A DNA stretch of 11,159 bases, taken from Pseudomonadota bacterium. GTDB taxonomy: Bacteria; Pseudomonadota; Gammaproteobacteria; Steroidobacterales; Steroidobacteraceae. The stretch's first letter is position 1. Every line of letters starts with the position of its first letter. Positions 1 to 6,787 of this stretch are shown here, piece after piece. The translations under genes and the position numbers were made by a program. Below the pieces are notes generated by a model. That model was not told the DNA's origin. It made no database searches and worked only from the letters and a program-made list of their open reading frames with translations. Location of the stretch: positions 1 through 11,159 of the forward strand of contig JAFEDW010000046.1 of NCBI GenBank assembly GCA_018241455.1, in the 5' to 3' direction.

Positions 1-420
1 CGCGATGACATCGCGGCTGAACAGCGAGAGTTCCATGCCGGCCTGGCCCTGCGTGATGCCATCGCACATCGCCGGCACGCCGCCGGCGACCTGCGCGGTC
101 GCGCCGGCCTCGCGCGCCGCCGCGCGGATCAGCGCGGGATAGCGCTCGAAGGGCTGGTGCGCCGACAGCATGTCGTTGTAGGCCGTGACGATCGCGATGT
201 TCGGCCACTTCATCTGCCGCAGCGCCTGCTTATCGGCCGGCGATGAAGCCGCGAAGCCGTGCGCGAGGTTCGTGCAGCTCAAGCGCGCACGCGCGCTGCT
301 GGCATCGCCGGCCTGGCTCATGCGTTCCAGGTATTCGCGCCGGCTGTCGCGGCTGCGGCTTCGTATTCGCTCGGTGACCTGGCTGACGGTGGGATGTAAT
401 GGGGGAGAAGCTTGTTTCAC
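1..420 (-). CDS. edd: 6-phosphogluconate dehydratase, N-terminal part (cut by left window edge)
   Basis: Edd dehydrates 6-phosphogluconate to KDPG, the first dedicated step of the Entner-Doudoroff pathway, in the cytoplasm. It is an Fe-S enzyme of the IlvD/Edd family. Only the first 140 residues are here, of about 600 expected. The reverse strand reads a family-typical N-terminus (VTERIRSRSRDSRREYLERM), then LSCTNLAHGFAAS, NIAIVTAYNDMLSAHQPFERYP and VAGGVPAMCDGITQGQAGMELS, closely matching the E. coli Edd pattern as remembered. The Cys in AMCDG belongs to the conserved cluster-binding region. The start is a GTG at 420-418. It sits about six residues before the usual family start, and no ATG lies nearby. 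The frame stays open upstream, and the only purine-rich motif (GGAG, 435-438) lies 14 nt away, so the exact start is uncertain. The gene is divergent from zwf and shares its regulatory gap. The family call is very secure. Confidence 0.95.
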   Translation of the reverse strand, partial: MKQASPPLHPTVSQVTERIRSRSRDSRREYLERMSQAGDASSARARLSCTNLAHGFAASSPADKQALRQMKWPNIAIVTAYNDMLSAHQPFERYPALIRAAAREAGATAQVAGGVPAMCDGITQGQAGMELSLFSRDVIA

Positions 421-424
421 CGGA

Positions 425-439
425 AGTAGTAAAACTCCA
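425..439. promoter_or_regulatory. putative HexR operator, edd side
   Basis: The 15-mer agtagtaaaactcca is an imperfect inverted repeat that agrees at 12 of 15 positions with the element at 544-558 and resembles the gammaproteobacterial HexR box (TGTAAT-WWW-ATTACA type, from memory). It ends five bases before the edd GTG codon and covers the only GGAG that could serve edd as a ribosome site. A bound repressor would lie in the edd leader, downstream of the candidate promoter. The base at 437 breaks the right half-site, so it may bind more weakly than the zwf-side copy. Binding is inferred from sequence pattern and from the nearby hexR gene. Confidence 0.6.
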
Positions 440-475
440 TCAGCGTGCTTTGGCAAGCTTGGTTTACCATAACCC

Positions 476-505
476 AAAATAGCGCATAACGGCCTAAATC
501 GACAA
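476..505 (-). promoter_or_regulatory. candidate sigma70-like promoter for edd
   Basis: On the reverse strand TTGTCG (505-500) and TATTTT (481-476) are separated by 18 nt, each matching four of six consensus bases. Transcription would begin near 468-470, leaving a leader of about 50 nt that contains the edd-side operator. TATGGT at 471-466 is an alternative -10 but lacks a good -35. This is pattern matching only, in an AT-richer gap where chance matches are easier. Confidence 0.3.
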
Positions 506-517
506 CCAAAAATCCCT

Positions 518-546
518 TTGCATGGGCCCACTACGGGATATATAGT
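518..546 (+). promoter_or_regulatory. sigma70-like promoter for the zwf operon
   Basis: TTGCAT (518-523, four of six consensus bases) and TATAGT (541-546, five of six) are separated by exactly 17 nt. The expected start of transcription is near 552-554, about 38 nt before the zwf GTG. The -10 box overlaps the left end of the palindrome at 544-558, and the expected start site falls inside it, which is a classical arrangement for repression by occlusion. Confidence 0.6.
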
Positions 547-558
547 AGTTTAACTACA
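544..558. promoter_or_regulatory. putative HexR operator, zwf side
   Basis: The 15-mer agtagtttaactaca holds an inverted repeat, GTAGTT-T-AACTAC (545-557), perfect around a central T. It matches the known style of gammaproteobacterial HexR boxes (TGTARTWWWAYTACA, from memory). It overlaps the zwf -10 box and the predicted start of transcription, so occupancy should block the zwf-pgl-hexR-qorA unit. The encoded HexR has a recognition region very close to that of E. coli HexR as remembered, which supports a conserved operator. Binding itself is inferred. Confidence 0.7.
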
Positions 559-579
559 TGATTTAGCCGCCAACGGGCC

Positions 580-584
580 GGAGG
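580..584 (+). promoter_or_regulatory. ribosome binding site of zwf
   Basis: GGAGG lies six bases before the GTG at 591. This strong Shine-Dalgarno sequence fixes the non-ATG start of zwf. Confidence 0.8.
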
Positions 585-590
585 TGGTCG

Positions 591-2051
591 GTGCAGACGC
601 TAGATCCGTTTGAAATCGTGCTGTTCGGTGGCACCGGCGACCTCGCGATGCGCAAGCTCATCCCGGCGCTTTTCCAGCGCTACGTGGCGGGGCAGATCGA
701 CACGCAGGCGCACATCCTGGCGGCCGCCAGCAGTGCGCTGACGCGCGAGGCCTATGTCCAGCGTGCGCTGGAACACTGCCGCGAGCACGTACCGGCCGCT
801 GACTTCACCGAAGCGCGCTGGGCGGAGTTCGCCACCTGCCTCGATTACCAACAGGTCGATGCCACGCGTGTCGAGGACTACCAGGCACTCAAGGCGCGCA
901 TCGCCGGCCGTGATGGGCAGGCGCGCGTGTGGTTCCTCTCGACCTCGCCGAGCCTGTACATCGCCACCGCCGCGAACATGGCGGCCGCCGGCGTCGTGAC
1001 GCCGAACGCGCGCGTGGTGCTCGAAAAGCCGCTCGGTACCGATCGCGCCTCGGCGGCGCGCATCAACGCCGAAGTGGCGCGCAGCTTTGCCGAGAACCAG
1101 ATCTACCGCATCGATCATTACCTCGGCAAGGAACCGGTGCAGAACCTGCTGGCGCTGCGTTTCGGCAACGCCTTCTTCGAGCCGCTGTGGCGGCGCGGAC
1201 GCATCCGGCACGTGCAGATCACCGTGGCCGAGCAGCTCGGCGTGGAAGGGCGCGCGAAGTTCTACGACGAGACCGGCGCGCTGCGCGACATGGTGCAGAA
1301 CCACATGCTGCAGTTGCTGTGCATCCTGGCGATGGAGCCGCCGGCGAATTCCGACGCCGACACCGTGCGCGACGAGAAGCTCAAGGTGCTGCGCGCGCTG
1401 CGGCCGATCGACGAGGAGACGGTTGAAATCAAGACCGTGCGCGGCCAGTACAAGGGCGGCAACATCGACGGCGAAAGCGTACCGGGCTACGCGGATGAGC
1501 CGGGCGTGCCCGCAGGCAGCACGACCGAAACGTTTGTCGCCATCAAGGCCGAGATCGACAACTGGCGCTGGGCCGGCGTGCCGTTCTACCTGCGCACCGG
1601 CAAGCGGCTGCAGCAGTCGCTGGCCGAGATCGCAATCACCTTCGACGACGTGCCGCTGTCGATCTTCCAGAATCGCGCGCAGGATGCGCCGAACCAGCTC
1701 GTCATCCGCCTGCAGCCGGATGAGAGCATCACGCTGACGATTCTCGCCAAGGCGCCGGGCGATGCGATGCGCCTGCGTCCGGTGAACCTCGCGCTCGACC
1801 TGGGCGAGAGCTTCAAGGAGCGGCCGCTGTCGGCCTACGAGCGGCTGCTGATGGACGTGGTGAAGGGCAACCTGACGCTGTTCATGCGCCGCGACGAACT
1901 CGATACCGCGTGGAGCTGGATCGACCCGATCCGCGCTGGTTGGGCCAGCACTGGCAACCAGCCAAAGACCTACACCGCCGGCAGCTGGGGCCCGGCGGCG
2001 GCCACGGCACTGATCGGGCGCGACGGCTATGCCTGGCGCGACGAAACCTGA
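591..2051 (+). CDS. zwf: glucose-6-phosphate 1-dehydrogenase
   Basis: Zwf oxidises glucose-6-phosphate to 6-phosphoglucono-lactone and reduces NADP+ (or NAD+), feeding the ED and pentose phosphate routes in the cytoplasm. The 486-residue product has the family's usual length. The nucleotide-binding GGTGDLA loop is at residues 13-19, EKPLG at 145-149, and the active-site signature RIDHYLGKE at 173-181. Further family blocks are VQITVAEQLGVEGRAKFYD, GALRDMVQNHMLQLL and PFYLRTGKRL. The GTG start is set by the GGAGG six bases upstream. The 3' end overlaps pgl by 23 bases, and hexR and qorA follow on the same strand, so the four genes probably form one transcript from the promoter at 518-546. It is likely repressed by HexR through 544-558. 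Cofactor preference cannot be read from the sequence by eye. Confidence 0.98.
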   Translation: MQTLDPFEIVLFGGTGDLAMRKLIPALFQRYVAGQIDTQAHILAAASSALTREAYVQRALEHCREHVPAADFTEARWAEFATCLDYQQVDATRVEDYQALKARIAGRDGQARVWFLSTSPSLYIATAANMAAAGVVTPNARVVLEKPLGTDRASAARINAEVARSFAENQIYRIDHYLGKEPVQNLLALRFGNAFFEPLWRRGRIRHVQITVAEQLGVEGRAKFYDETGALRDMVQNHMLQLLCILAMEPPANSDADTVRDEKLKVLRALRPIDEETVEIKTVRGQYKGGNIDGESVPGYADEPGVPAGSTTETFVAIKAEIDNWRWAGVPFYLRTGKRLQQSLAEIAITFDDVPLSIFQNRAQDAPNQLVIRLQPDESITLTILAKAPGDAMRLRPVNLALDLGESFKERPLSAYERLLMDVVKGNLTLFMRRDELDTAWSWIDPIRAGWASTGNQPKTYTAGSWGPAAATALIGRDGYAWRDET

Positions 2052-2766
2052 GGCGCGCCTGATTCGCAGCGCCGACGGCGCCGAGCAGGCCGCGCTGCTG
2101 GCCAGTGCGATTGCCTCCGAGCTGGCCGCGGCGCTGGCGCGCCGCGTGGCCGCGAGCCTGGTGGTCTCGGGCGGGCGCACTCCCGGGGCGATGTTCGCGC
2201 AGCTTTCACGCTGCGAACTCGAGTGGGCGCGCGTGCAGGTGACGCTGGCCGACGAGCGCTGGGTCGATGTCGCCGACACGGCCAGCAACGAAGCGCTGGT
2301 GCGCGGCACGCTGCTGCGCGAGCGAGCCGCCGCGGCGCGGTTCATCGGCCTCAAGAACGCGGCGCCGACGGCGGCCGCCGGCGCCGAGATCGCGTGGCGC
2401 GCGATCAGCGCGATGCCGCAACCCTTCGATTTCGTCGTGCTGGGCATGGGTGACGACGGGCATACCGCCTCGCTGTTCCCGGGCAGCGCCGGCCTCGCGG
2501 CCGCGCTCGATGCGGCGGCGGCGCCGGCCTGCGTCGCCATGCAGCCTGTGGACGCGCCGCACCCACGCCTGTCGCTCAATCTTTCCGCCTTGCTGCGTGC
2601 GCGCCGCATCGGCATCCAGATCAGCGGCGCGCGCAAGTGGGCGGTGTACCAGCGGGCGCTCGAAGACGGCCCGGTCGAACAACTGCCGGTGCGCGCGATC
2701 CTGCGCCAGCGCGCCGTGCCCGTCGATGTGTACTGGTGCCCCGACGCGCCGGCGGCCGCGGCATGA
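2029..2766 (+). CDS. pgl: 6-phosphogluconolactonase (DevB type)
   Basis: Pgl hydrolyses 6-phosphoglucono-lactone, the product of Zwf, to 6-phosphogluconate. The 245-residue protein fits the NagB/DevB-like lactonase family (about 230-260 residues) and not the seven-bladed YbhE type. Visible family motifs in order are VVSGGRTP (45-52), TLADERWVD (72-80), SNE (86-88), VLGMGDDGHTASLFPGS (137-153) and PHPRLSLNLSAL (177-188). The His in DGHTAS (residue 145) and Arg180 correspond to conserved active-site positions. The ATG at 2029 gives about 45 residues before SGGRTP, normal for the family. It lies inside zwf, with a 23-base overlap and a weak upstream ribosome site, so translational coupling is likely. 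The stop overlaps the hexR start (ATGA at 2763-2766). Confidence 0.95.
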   Translation: MPGATKPEARLIRSADGAEQAALLASAIASELAAALARRVAASLVVSGGRTPGAMFAQLSRCELEWARVQVTLADERWVDVADTASNEALVRGTLLRERAAAARFIGLKNAAPTAAAGAEIAWRAISAMPQPFDFVVLGMGDDGHTASLFPGSAGLAAALDAAAAPACVAMQPVDAPHPRLSLNLSALLRARRIGIQISGARKWAVYQRALEDGPVEQLPVRAILRQRAVPVDVYWCPDAPAAAA

Positions 2767-3653
2767 ACAGTCCGGGGCGCAACGTGGCGAAGTCCGCGAA
2801 CGAGGGTGGCTGGCTCAAGTTCCTGATGGGCGCGCGCGACCGCCTGCCGGCCGCGGAACGGCGCGTCGCCGACCTCGTGCTCGAGCGTCCGCATGAATTG
2901 CTGCAGCTCTCGCTCGCGGCCGTGGCGAGCCAGGCGCAGGTGAGCGAGCCGACCGTGATCCGTTGCTGCCGTTCGCTCGGCTGCCACGGTTTCGCCGATT
3001 TCAAGCTGCGCATGGCGCAGAGCCTGGCGAGCGGGCAGTTGTTCATGCACGCGGATGTCGGTCCGGGCGATTCCGTCGCCGAGATGGCCGCCAAGGTGTT
3101 CGGCAAGGCGGCGCGCACGCTGTTGCAGGTGCGCAGCCAGCTCGATCCGGCGCGGCTCGAGCAGGCGATCGCCTTGCTGTGCGCGGCGCGGCGCGTCGAG
3201 TGCTACGGCCTCGGCAGTTCCGGCATCGTGGCGGCCGATGCGCAGCACAAGCTGTTCCGGCTCGGGTTTCCGTCAGTGGCCTATTCCGACGCGCACGTGC
3301 ATGGCATGGCCGCGACGATGCTCAAGGCCGGCGATGTGGTGCTGGCCTTCTCGGCCAGCGGCCGCACCACCGACCTGATCTCGAGCGTCGACCTGGCGCG
3401 CGAGTCCGGGGCCGATGTCATCGGCATCACCGCGCTCGGCGCGCCACTGGCCGCACGCTGCACCGTGGCGCTCGAGTTGCTCGTCGACGAGGATACGGAT
3501 ATCTATACGCCGATGACGACGCGGCTGGCGCAACTGACGGTCGTCGATACGCTGGTCGTTGGCGTGGCGCTGCGCCAGGGCCCGGAACTGCTGCTGCGGC
3601 TGCAGCGTGCCAAGGACAGCCTGCGCAGCAAGCGCGTGCGCGGTTTTGAATAG
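2763..3653 (+). CDS. hexR: HexR-type transcriptional repressor (RpiR family, HTH plus SIS domain)
   Basis: HexR represses zwf, edd and other central-carbon genes in gammaproteobacteria and is released by the ED intermediate KDPG. The 296-residue product has an N-terminal RpiR winged helix-turn-helix (about 20-92), with LSLAAVASQAQVSEPTVIRC in the DNA-binding part and GFADFKLRMAQSLASG after it. A SIS phosphosugar-binding domain follows (about 135-265), with GLGSSG at 149-154 and SASGRT at 197-202. The block EDTDIYTPMTTRLAQLTVVD near the C-terminus closely matches E. coli HexR as remembered. The start at 2763 gives the ATGA overlap with pgl and a normal family length. The frame is also open upstream to an ATG at 2637, but those extra 42 residues are Arg/Ala-rich shadow sequence. 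Lying in the zwf unit, it would be autoregulated through 544-558. The exact effector here is inferred. Confidence 0.93.
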   Translation: MNSPGRNVAKSANEGGWLKFLMGARDRLPAAERRVADLVLERPHELLQLSLAAVASQAQVSEPTVIRCCRSLGCHGFADFKLRMAQSLASGQLFMHADVGPGDSVAEMAAKVFGKAARTLLQVRSQLDPARLEQAIALLCAARRVECYGLGSSGIVAADAQHKLFRLGFPSVAYSDAHVHGMAATMLKAGDVVLAFSASGRTTDLISSVDLARESGADVIGITALGAPLAARCTVALELLVDEDTDIYTPMTTRLAQLTVVDTLVVGVALRQGPELLLRLQRAKDSLRSKRVRGFE

Positions 3654-3663
3654 GGAAGCACTC

Positions 3664-4635
3664 ATGACGAAGGCGATCCGGCTCCATGAACACGGCGGCG
3701 CCGACAAGCTCAGGTGGGAAGACTATCCGGTGCCGCCGCCGGGCCCAGGCGAAGTGCTGCTGCGGCACACGGCGATCGGGCTGAACTTCTTCGACATCTA
3801 CGTGCGCAGCGGCCTGTATCCGAGCGCGCTGCCCACCGGGCTCGGCACCGAGGGCGCCGGTGTCATCGAAGCGCTGGGCAAGGGGGTGCGCGGTTTCCGC
3901 GTCGGCGACCGGGTGTGCTATTCCGGATCCGGGTCGGGTTCCTATGCGGAGCAGCGCGTGCTGCCCGCCGACGAGCTGATCAGGATCCCGCGCGATATCT
4001 CCGATGAGCAGGCGGCGGCCGTGATCCTCAAGGGATTGACGGCCTGGGCGCTGCTGCGCCGCGCCTATCGCGTGCGGCGCGGCGATGTGGTGCTCGTGAC
4101 CGCGGCGGCCGGCGGTGTCGGGCTGATCCTGTGCCAGTGGGCGCGCGCGCTCGGCGCGACGGTCGTCGGCGTCGTCGGGAGCGAGGGCAAGGTGGCGCTG
4201 GCGAAGCGCAACGGCTGCCGCCACGTGATCGTCGGTTACGAGGGCCTGGCGGCCAAGGCGCGCGCGCTGACCAAGGGCAAGGGCGTCGACGTCGTGTATG
4301 ACGGCGTCGGCAAGGACACCTTCATGGCCGGGCTCGACAGCCTCAAGCCCTGTCATCTAATGGTGAGCTTCGGCAACGCCTCGGGCGCCGTTCCGCCGAT
4401 TGCGCCGCTGGAACTGATGCGGCGCGGTTCGCTGTTCCTGACGCGGCCCACCGTCGCCCATTACGCCGACAGCGCCGTGGTGCGGCGGCAGGCGGCGCGC
4501 GAATTGTTCGCGCTGCTGCGGCGCGGCCGCATCCGGGTGCTGATCGGGCAGCGTTTCGCGCTGCGCGATACGGCGCAGGCGCACGCGGCGCTCGAGGCGC
4601 GGCGCACGACCGGCTCGACGATCCTCGTGCCGTAG
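3664..4635 (+). CDS. qorA: NADPH:quinone oxidoreductase, QorA type
   Basis: This is a zinc-free medium-chain dehydrogenase/reductase that transfers electrons from NADPH to quinones. The 323 residues match E. coli QorA (about 327) along the whole length as remembered: IGLNFFDIYVRSGLYPS near 38-54, GLGTEGAGVIEALG (59-72), ILKGLTAWALLRRAY (121-135), the nucleotide-binding AAAGGVGLILCQWARALGA (147-165), VSFGNASGAV (234-243) and SLFLTRP (256-262). The Cys cluster of the structural zinc site of alcohol dehydrogenases is absent, as expected. The ATG at 3664 is preceded by AGGGAAG at about 3652-3658. The frame extends upstream into hexR without family similarity, so the longer start is rejected. It lies 10 bases after hexR and probably closes the zwf operon. 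Physiological substrate and benefit are not known from sequence. Confidence 0.93.
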   Translation: MTKAIRLHEHGGADKLRWEDYPVPPPGPGEVLLRHTAIGLNFFDIYVRSGLYPSALPTGLGTEGAGVIEALGKGVRGFRVGDRVCYSGSGSGSYAEQRVLPADELIRIPRDISDEQAAAVILKGLTAWALLRRAYRVRRGDVVLVTAAAGGVGLILCQWARALGATVVGVVGSEGKVALAKRNGCRHVIVGYEGLAAKARALTKGKGVDVVYDGVGKDTFMAGLDSLKPCHLMVSFGNASGAVPPIAPLELMRRGSLFLTRPTVAHYADSAVVRRQAARELFALLRRGRIRVLIGQRFALRDTAQAHAALEARRTTGSTILVP

Positions 4636-4642
4636 CGGATAC

Positions 4643-4658
4643 CGCCGCGCTAGCGGCG
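4643..4658. terminator. short hairpin between convergent genes, possible weak bidirectional terminator
   Basis: CGCCGC (4643-4648) and GCGGCG (4653-4658) form a perfect six-base GC stem around a four-base loop (GCTA), between the convergent ends of qorA (4635) and fcl (4650). The fcl stop codon lies partly in the loop. There is no T-run on either strand, so it is not a canonical intrinsic terminator, and such stems are common by chance in GC-rich DNA. Confidence 0.25.
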
Positions 4659-5591
4659 CAGCTGCGCCTCGTGCGCGCAAAACCACGCGTAGGTAGTACG
4701 CAGGCCGGCATCGAGCGAGGTGCGCGCCTGCCAGCCGAGGGCATGCAGGCGGCTCACATCGAGGAGCTTGCGCGGCGTGCCGTCGGGCTTGCTGGTATCG
4801 AACACCAGTTCGCCGTTGAATCCAACGACCGCGCCCACCAGCGCCGCGAGTTCACGGATCGTCACATCGCTACCGGTGCCGACGTTGATCGGCGCGGCAT
4901 CCGAGTAATTGTTCGTCAGGAAAACCACCGCATCGGCGAGATCATCGACGTACAGGAATTCCCGGCGCGGCGTTCCGGTGCCCCACACGGTGACCGTCGG
5001 CTGCGCGGAGCGGCGCGCCGCGTGGAATTTCGCCATCAGCGCCGGCAGCACGTGTGAATTCTCGAGGCTGAAATTGTCGCCGGGCCCGTACAGGTTGGTC
5101 GGCATCACCGAGATCGCATCGAACCCGTACTGCCGTCGATAGGCCTGGCACATCTTGATGCCGGCGATCTTGGCGATCGCATACCACTCGTTCGTCGGTT
5201 CGAGCGGGCCGGTCAGCAGGCTGTCTTCGCGCAGCGGCTGCGGGGCAAGTTTCGGGTAGATGCAGCTCGAGCCGAGGAACGTCAGCTTGCGCGTGCCGTG
5301 CCGGTAGGCCGCATCGATGACGTTGTTCTGCACCTCGAGGTTGTCGCGGATGAACTCGGCCGGGTAGGTGTCGTTGGCGTGGATGCCGCCGACATGCGCC
5401 GCCGCCAGGATCACGATTTCCGGGCGTTTCGCCGCGAACCACTGTTCGACGGCGGCCTGGCGCGTCAGGTCGAGCTCGGCGCGCGTGGCGAGCAGCAGGT
5501 TGCGGTGGCCGAGCGCCTCGAGCCTGCGCACGACTGCCGAACCCACGAGTCCGCGATGGCCGGCGACGAAGATGCGCGCGTCACTATTCAT
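4650..5591 (-). CDS. fcl: GDP-L-fucose synthase (GDP-4-keto-6-deoxymannose epimerase/reductase)
   Basis: Fcl (WcaG) epimerises GDP-4-keto-6-deoxy-D-mannose at C3 and C5 and reduces it with NADPH to GDP-L-fucose. The 313-residue protein is a short-chain-dehydrogenase-fold enzyme of normal length. It has the Rossmann loop AGHRGLVGSA (10-19), LAAAHVGGIHAND (62-74), FLGSSCIYPKLAPQPL (105-120), EPTNEWYAIAKIAGIKMC (131-148), SVMPTNLYGPGDNF (161-174) and KPDGTPRKLLDVSRL near the C-terminus. Catalytic positions of E. coli Fcl appear as Ser108, Cys110, Tyr137, Lys141 and His180. These features separate it from the rhamnose-forming reductase Rmd. The ATG at 5591 overlaps the end of gmd by eight bases, indicating coupled translation of the two consecutive pathway enzymes. 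The frame runs open further upstream into gmd without family similarity. The gene converges on qorA with a 14-base gap. Confidence 0.96.
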   Translation of the reverse strand: MNSDARIFVAGHRGLVGSAVVRRLEALGHRNLLLATRAELDLTRQAAVEQWFAAKRPEIVILAAAHVGGIHANDTYPAEFIRDNLEVQNNVIDAAYRHGTRKLTFLGSSCIYPKLAPQPLREDSLLTGPLEPTNEWYAIAKIAGIKMCQAYRRQYGFDAISVMPTNLYGPGDNFSLENSHVLPALMAKFHAARRSAQPTVTVWGTGTPRREFLYVDDLADAVVFLTNNYSDAAPINVGTGSDVTIRELAALVGAVVGFNGELVFDTSKPDGTPRKLLDVSRLHALGWQARTSLDAGLRTTYAWFCAHEAQLRR

Positions 5592-6672
5592 GCCGCTGGA
5601 AGGTCCTGAAGCCCTCGCGCGCGACCAGCGCGTCGCGTTGCGCCAGTTCCAGGTCGGCCTGCACCATGTCGCGCACCAGCTGCTCGAAGCCGATCTGCGC
5701 GCTCCAGCCGAGCTGGCGTCGCGCCTTGGAAGCATCGCCCAGCAGCGTGTCGACTTCGGCGGGGCGGAAATAGCGCGGATCAACGGCGACCACCTTGCGG
5801 CCGCTGCGGGCGTCGACCCCATGCTCCTCGAGCCCGGTGCCGCGCCATTCGATCTTCATGCCGAGGTGTGCGCCGGCGAGTACGACGAATTCGCGCACCG
5901 AGTGCTGCTGGCCCGTGGCGATGACGTAGTCCTCGGGTGTCTCCTGCTGCAGCATCAGCCACTGCGCGACGACGAAATCCTGCGCGTGGCCCCAATCGCG
6001 CAGTGAGTCGAGGTTGCCGAGGTACAGGCAGTCCTGCGAACCGAGCGAGATGCGCGCCAGCGCGCGCGTGATCTTGCGCGTGACGAAGGTCTCGCCGCGG
6101 GTCGGCGATTCATGGTTGAACAGGATGCCGTTGCAGGCATACAGGCCGTAGGCCTCGCGGTAATTGACCGTGATCCAGTAGGCGTAGACCTTGGCGGCGC
6201 CATACGGGGAGCGCGGATAGAACGGCGTCGTCTCGCGCTGCGGCGTTTCCTGTACCTTGCCGAACATCTCGGACGTCGACGCCTGGTAGAAGCGGGTCTT
6301 GCGCCCGAGGCCGAGGATGCGGATCGCCTCGAGCAGGCGCAGCGCGCCGAGCGCGTCGGCGTTGGCGGTGTACTCCGGTGTCTCGAACGACACGGCCACG
6401 TGGCTCTGCGCCGCCAGGTTGTAGATCTCGTCGGGCTGCACCTGCTGCACGATGCGGATCAGGTTGGTCGCATCGGTCAGGTCGCCGTAGTGCAGCCGCA
6501 AGCGCACGTTGCGCTCGTGCGGATCCTGGTAAAGGTGATCGATGCGATCGGTATTGAAGCTCGAGGCGCGCCGCTTGATGCCGTGCACGTCGTAGCCCTT
6601 GCCGAGCAGGAACTCAGCCAGGTAGGCACCGTCCTGGCCGGTGATGCCGGTGATCAGCGCTGTCTTGCTCAA
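5584..6672 (-). CDS. gmd: GDP-mannose 4,6-dehydratase
   Basis: Gmd converts GDP-D-mannose to GDP-4-keto-6-deoxy-D-mannose, the branch point to GDP-fucose and other 6-deoxyhexoses. The 362-residue product has the family's usual length. It shows the NADP-binding ITGITGQDGAYLAEFLLGKG (7-26), GIKRRASSFNTDRIDHLY (31-48), HYGDLTDATNLIR (61-73), NLAAQSHVAVSFE (85-97), STSEMFG (132-138), SPYGAAKVYAYW (155-166), FNHESPTRGETFVTRKITR (185-203) and RPAEVDTLLGD (303-313). The catalytic Thr133, Glu135, Tyr157 and Lys161 are present. The start is a TTG at 6672-6670, backed by GAGG seven bases upstream and by family alignment. No in-frame ATG fits. It is first in a leftward gmd-fcl pair, divergent from the OmpA-like gene, and its substrate GDP-mannose is made by manC and manB nearby. 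Confidence 0.97.
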   Translation of the reverse strand: MSKTALITGITGQDGAYLAEFLLGKGYDVHGIKRRASSFNTDRIDHLYQDPHERNVRLRLHYGDLTDATNLIRIVQQVQPDEIYNLAAQSHVAVSFETPEYTANADALGALRLLEAIRILGLGRKTRFYQASTSEMFGKVQETPQRETTPFYPRSPYGAAKVYAYWITVNYREAYGLYACNGILFNHESPTRGETFVTRKITRALARISLGSQDCLYLGNLDSLRDWGHAQDFVVAQWLMLQQETPEDYVIATGQQHSVREFVVLAGAHLGMKIEWRGTGLEEHGVDARSGRKVVAVDPRYFRPAEVDTLLGDASKARRQLGWSAQIGFEQLVRDMVQADLELAQRDALVAREGFRTFQRHE

Positions 6673-6787
6673 GGCCGGTCCTCAAGGGTTGCAGGTGGCG
6701 GGGTGACGATTTTACGTCGAGTTCCAACCCGGCGGTCTGATTTGGCGGCACAATATCGCGTTTCTGCGCAGCTGCCGGGGCGGATGC
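6673..6787. other. divergent intergenic region between gmd and the OmpA-like gene
   Basis: These 115 bases must hold leaders and probably promoters for both directions. The least GC-rich parts are around 6708-6714 (TAAAAT on the reverse strand, a possible gmd -10) and 6751-6756 (caatat, a possible rightward -10). Neither has a convincing -35 at 16-18 bases. No palindromic operator, hairpin or copy of the HexR-like element was found. Confidence 0.4.
6680..6683 (-). promoter_or_regulatory. ribosome binding site of gmd
   Basis: On the reverse strand GAGG lies seven bases before the TTG at 6672 and supports this rare start codon. Confidence 0.6.

Noticed and set aside
408..468. Similar 14-mers AAGCTTGTTTCACC (408-421) and AAGCTTGGTTTACC (455-468)
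   Set aside because: They look like a diverged direct repeat, but alignment needs gaps, one copy covers the edd start codon, and no known regulator motif fits. Chance is adequate in this AT-richer gap.
185..472. A rightward 95-codon frame over the edd start and leader
   Set aside because: Antisense to the clear Edd N-terminus and covering the divergent promoter region; no motif or independent support.
600..3248. An 882-codon open frame antisense to zwf, pgl and hexR
   Set aside because: It is Arg/His/Ala-rich, has no recognisable motif and lies opposite three well-identified genes. Long stop-free antisense frames are expected when codon third positions are mostly G or C.
6741..6760. tttggcggcacaatatcgcg considered as a sigma54 (-24/-12) promoter for the OmpA-like gene
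   Set aside because: The invariant GG and GC doublets are not at the required spacing.
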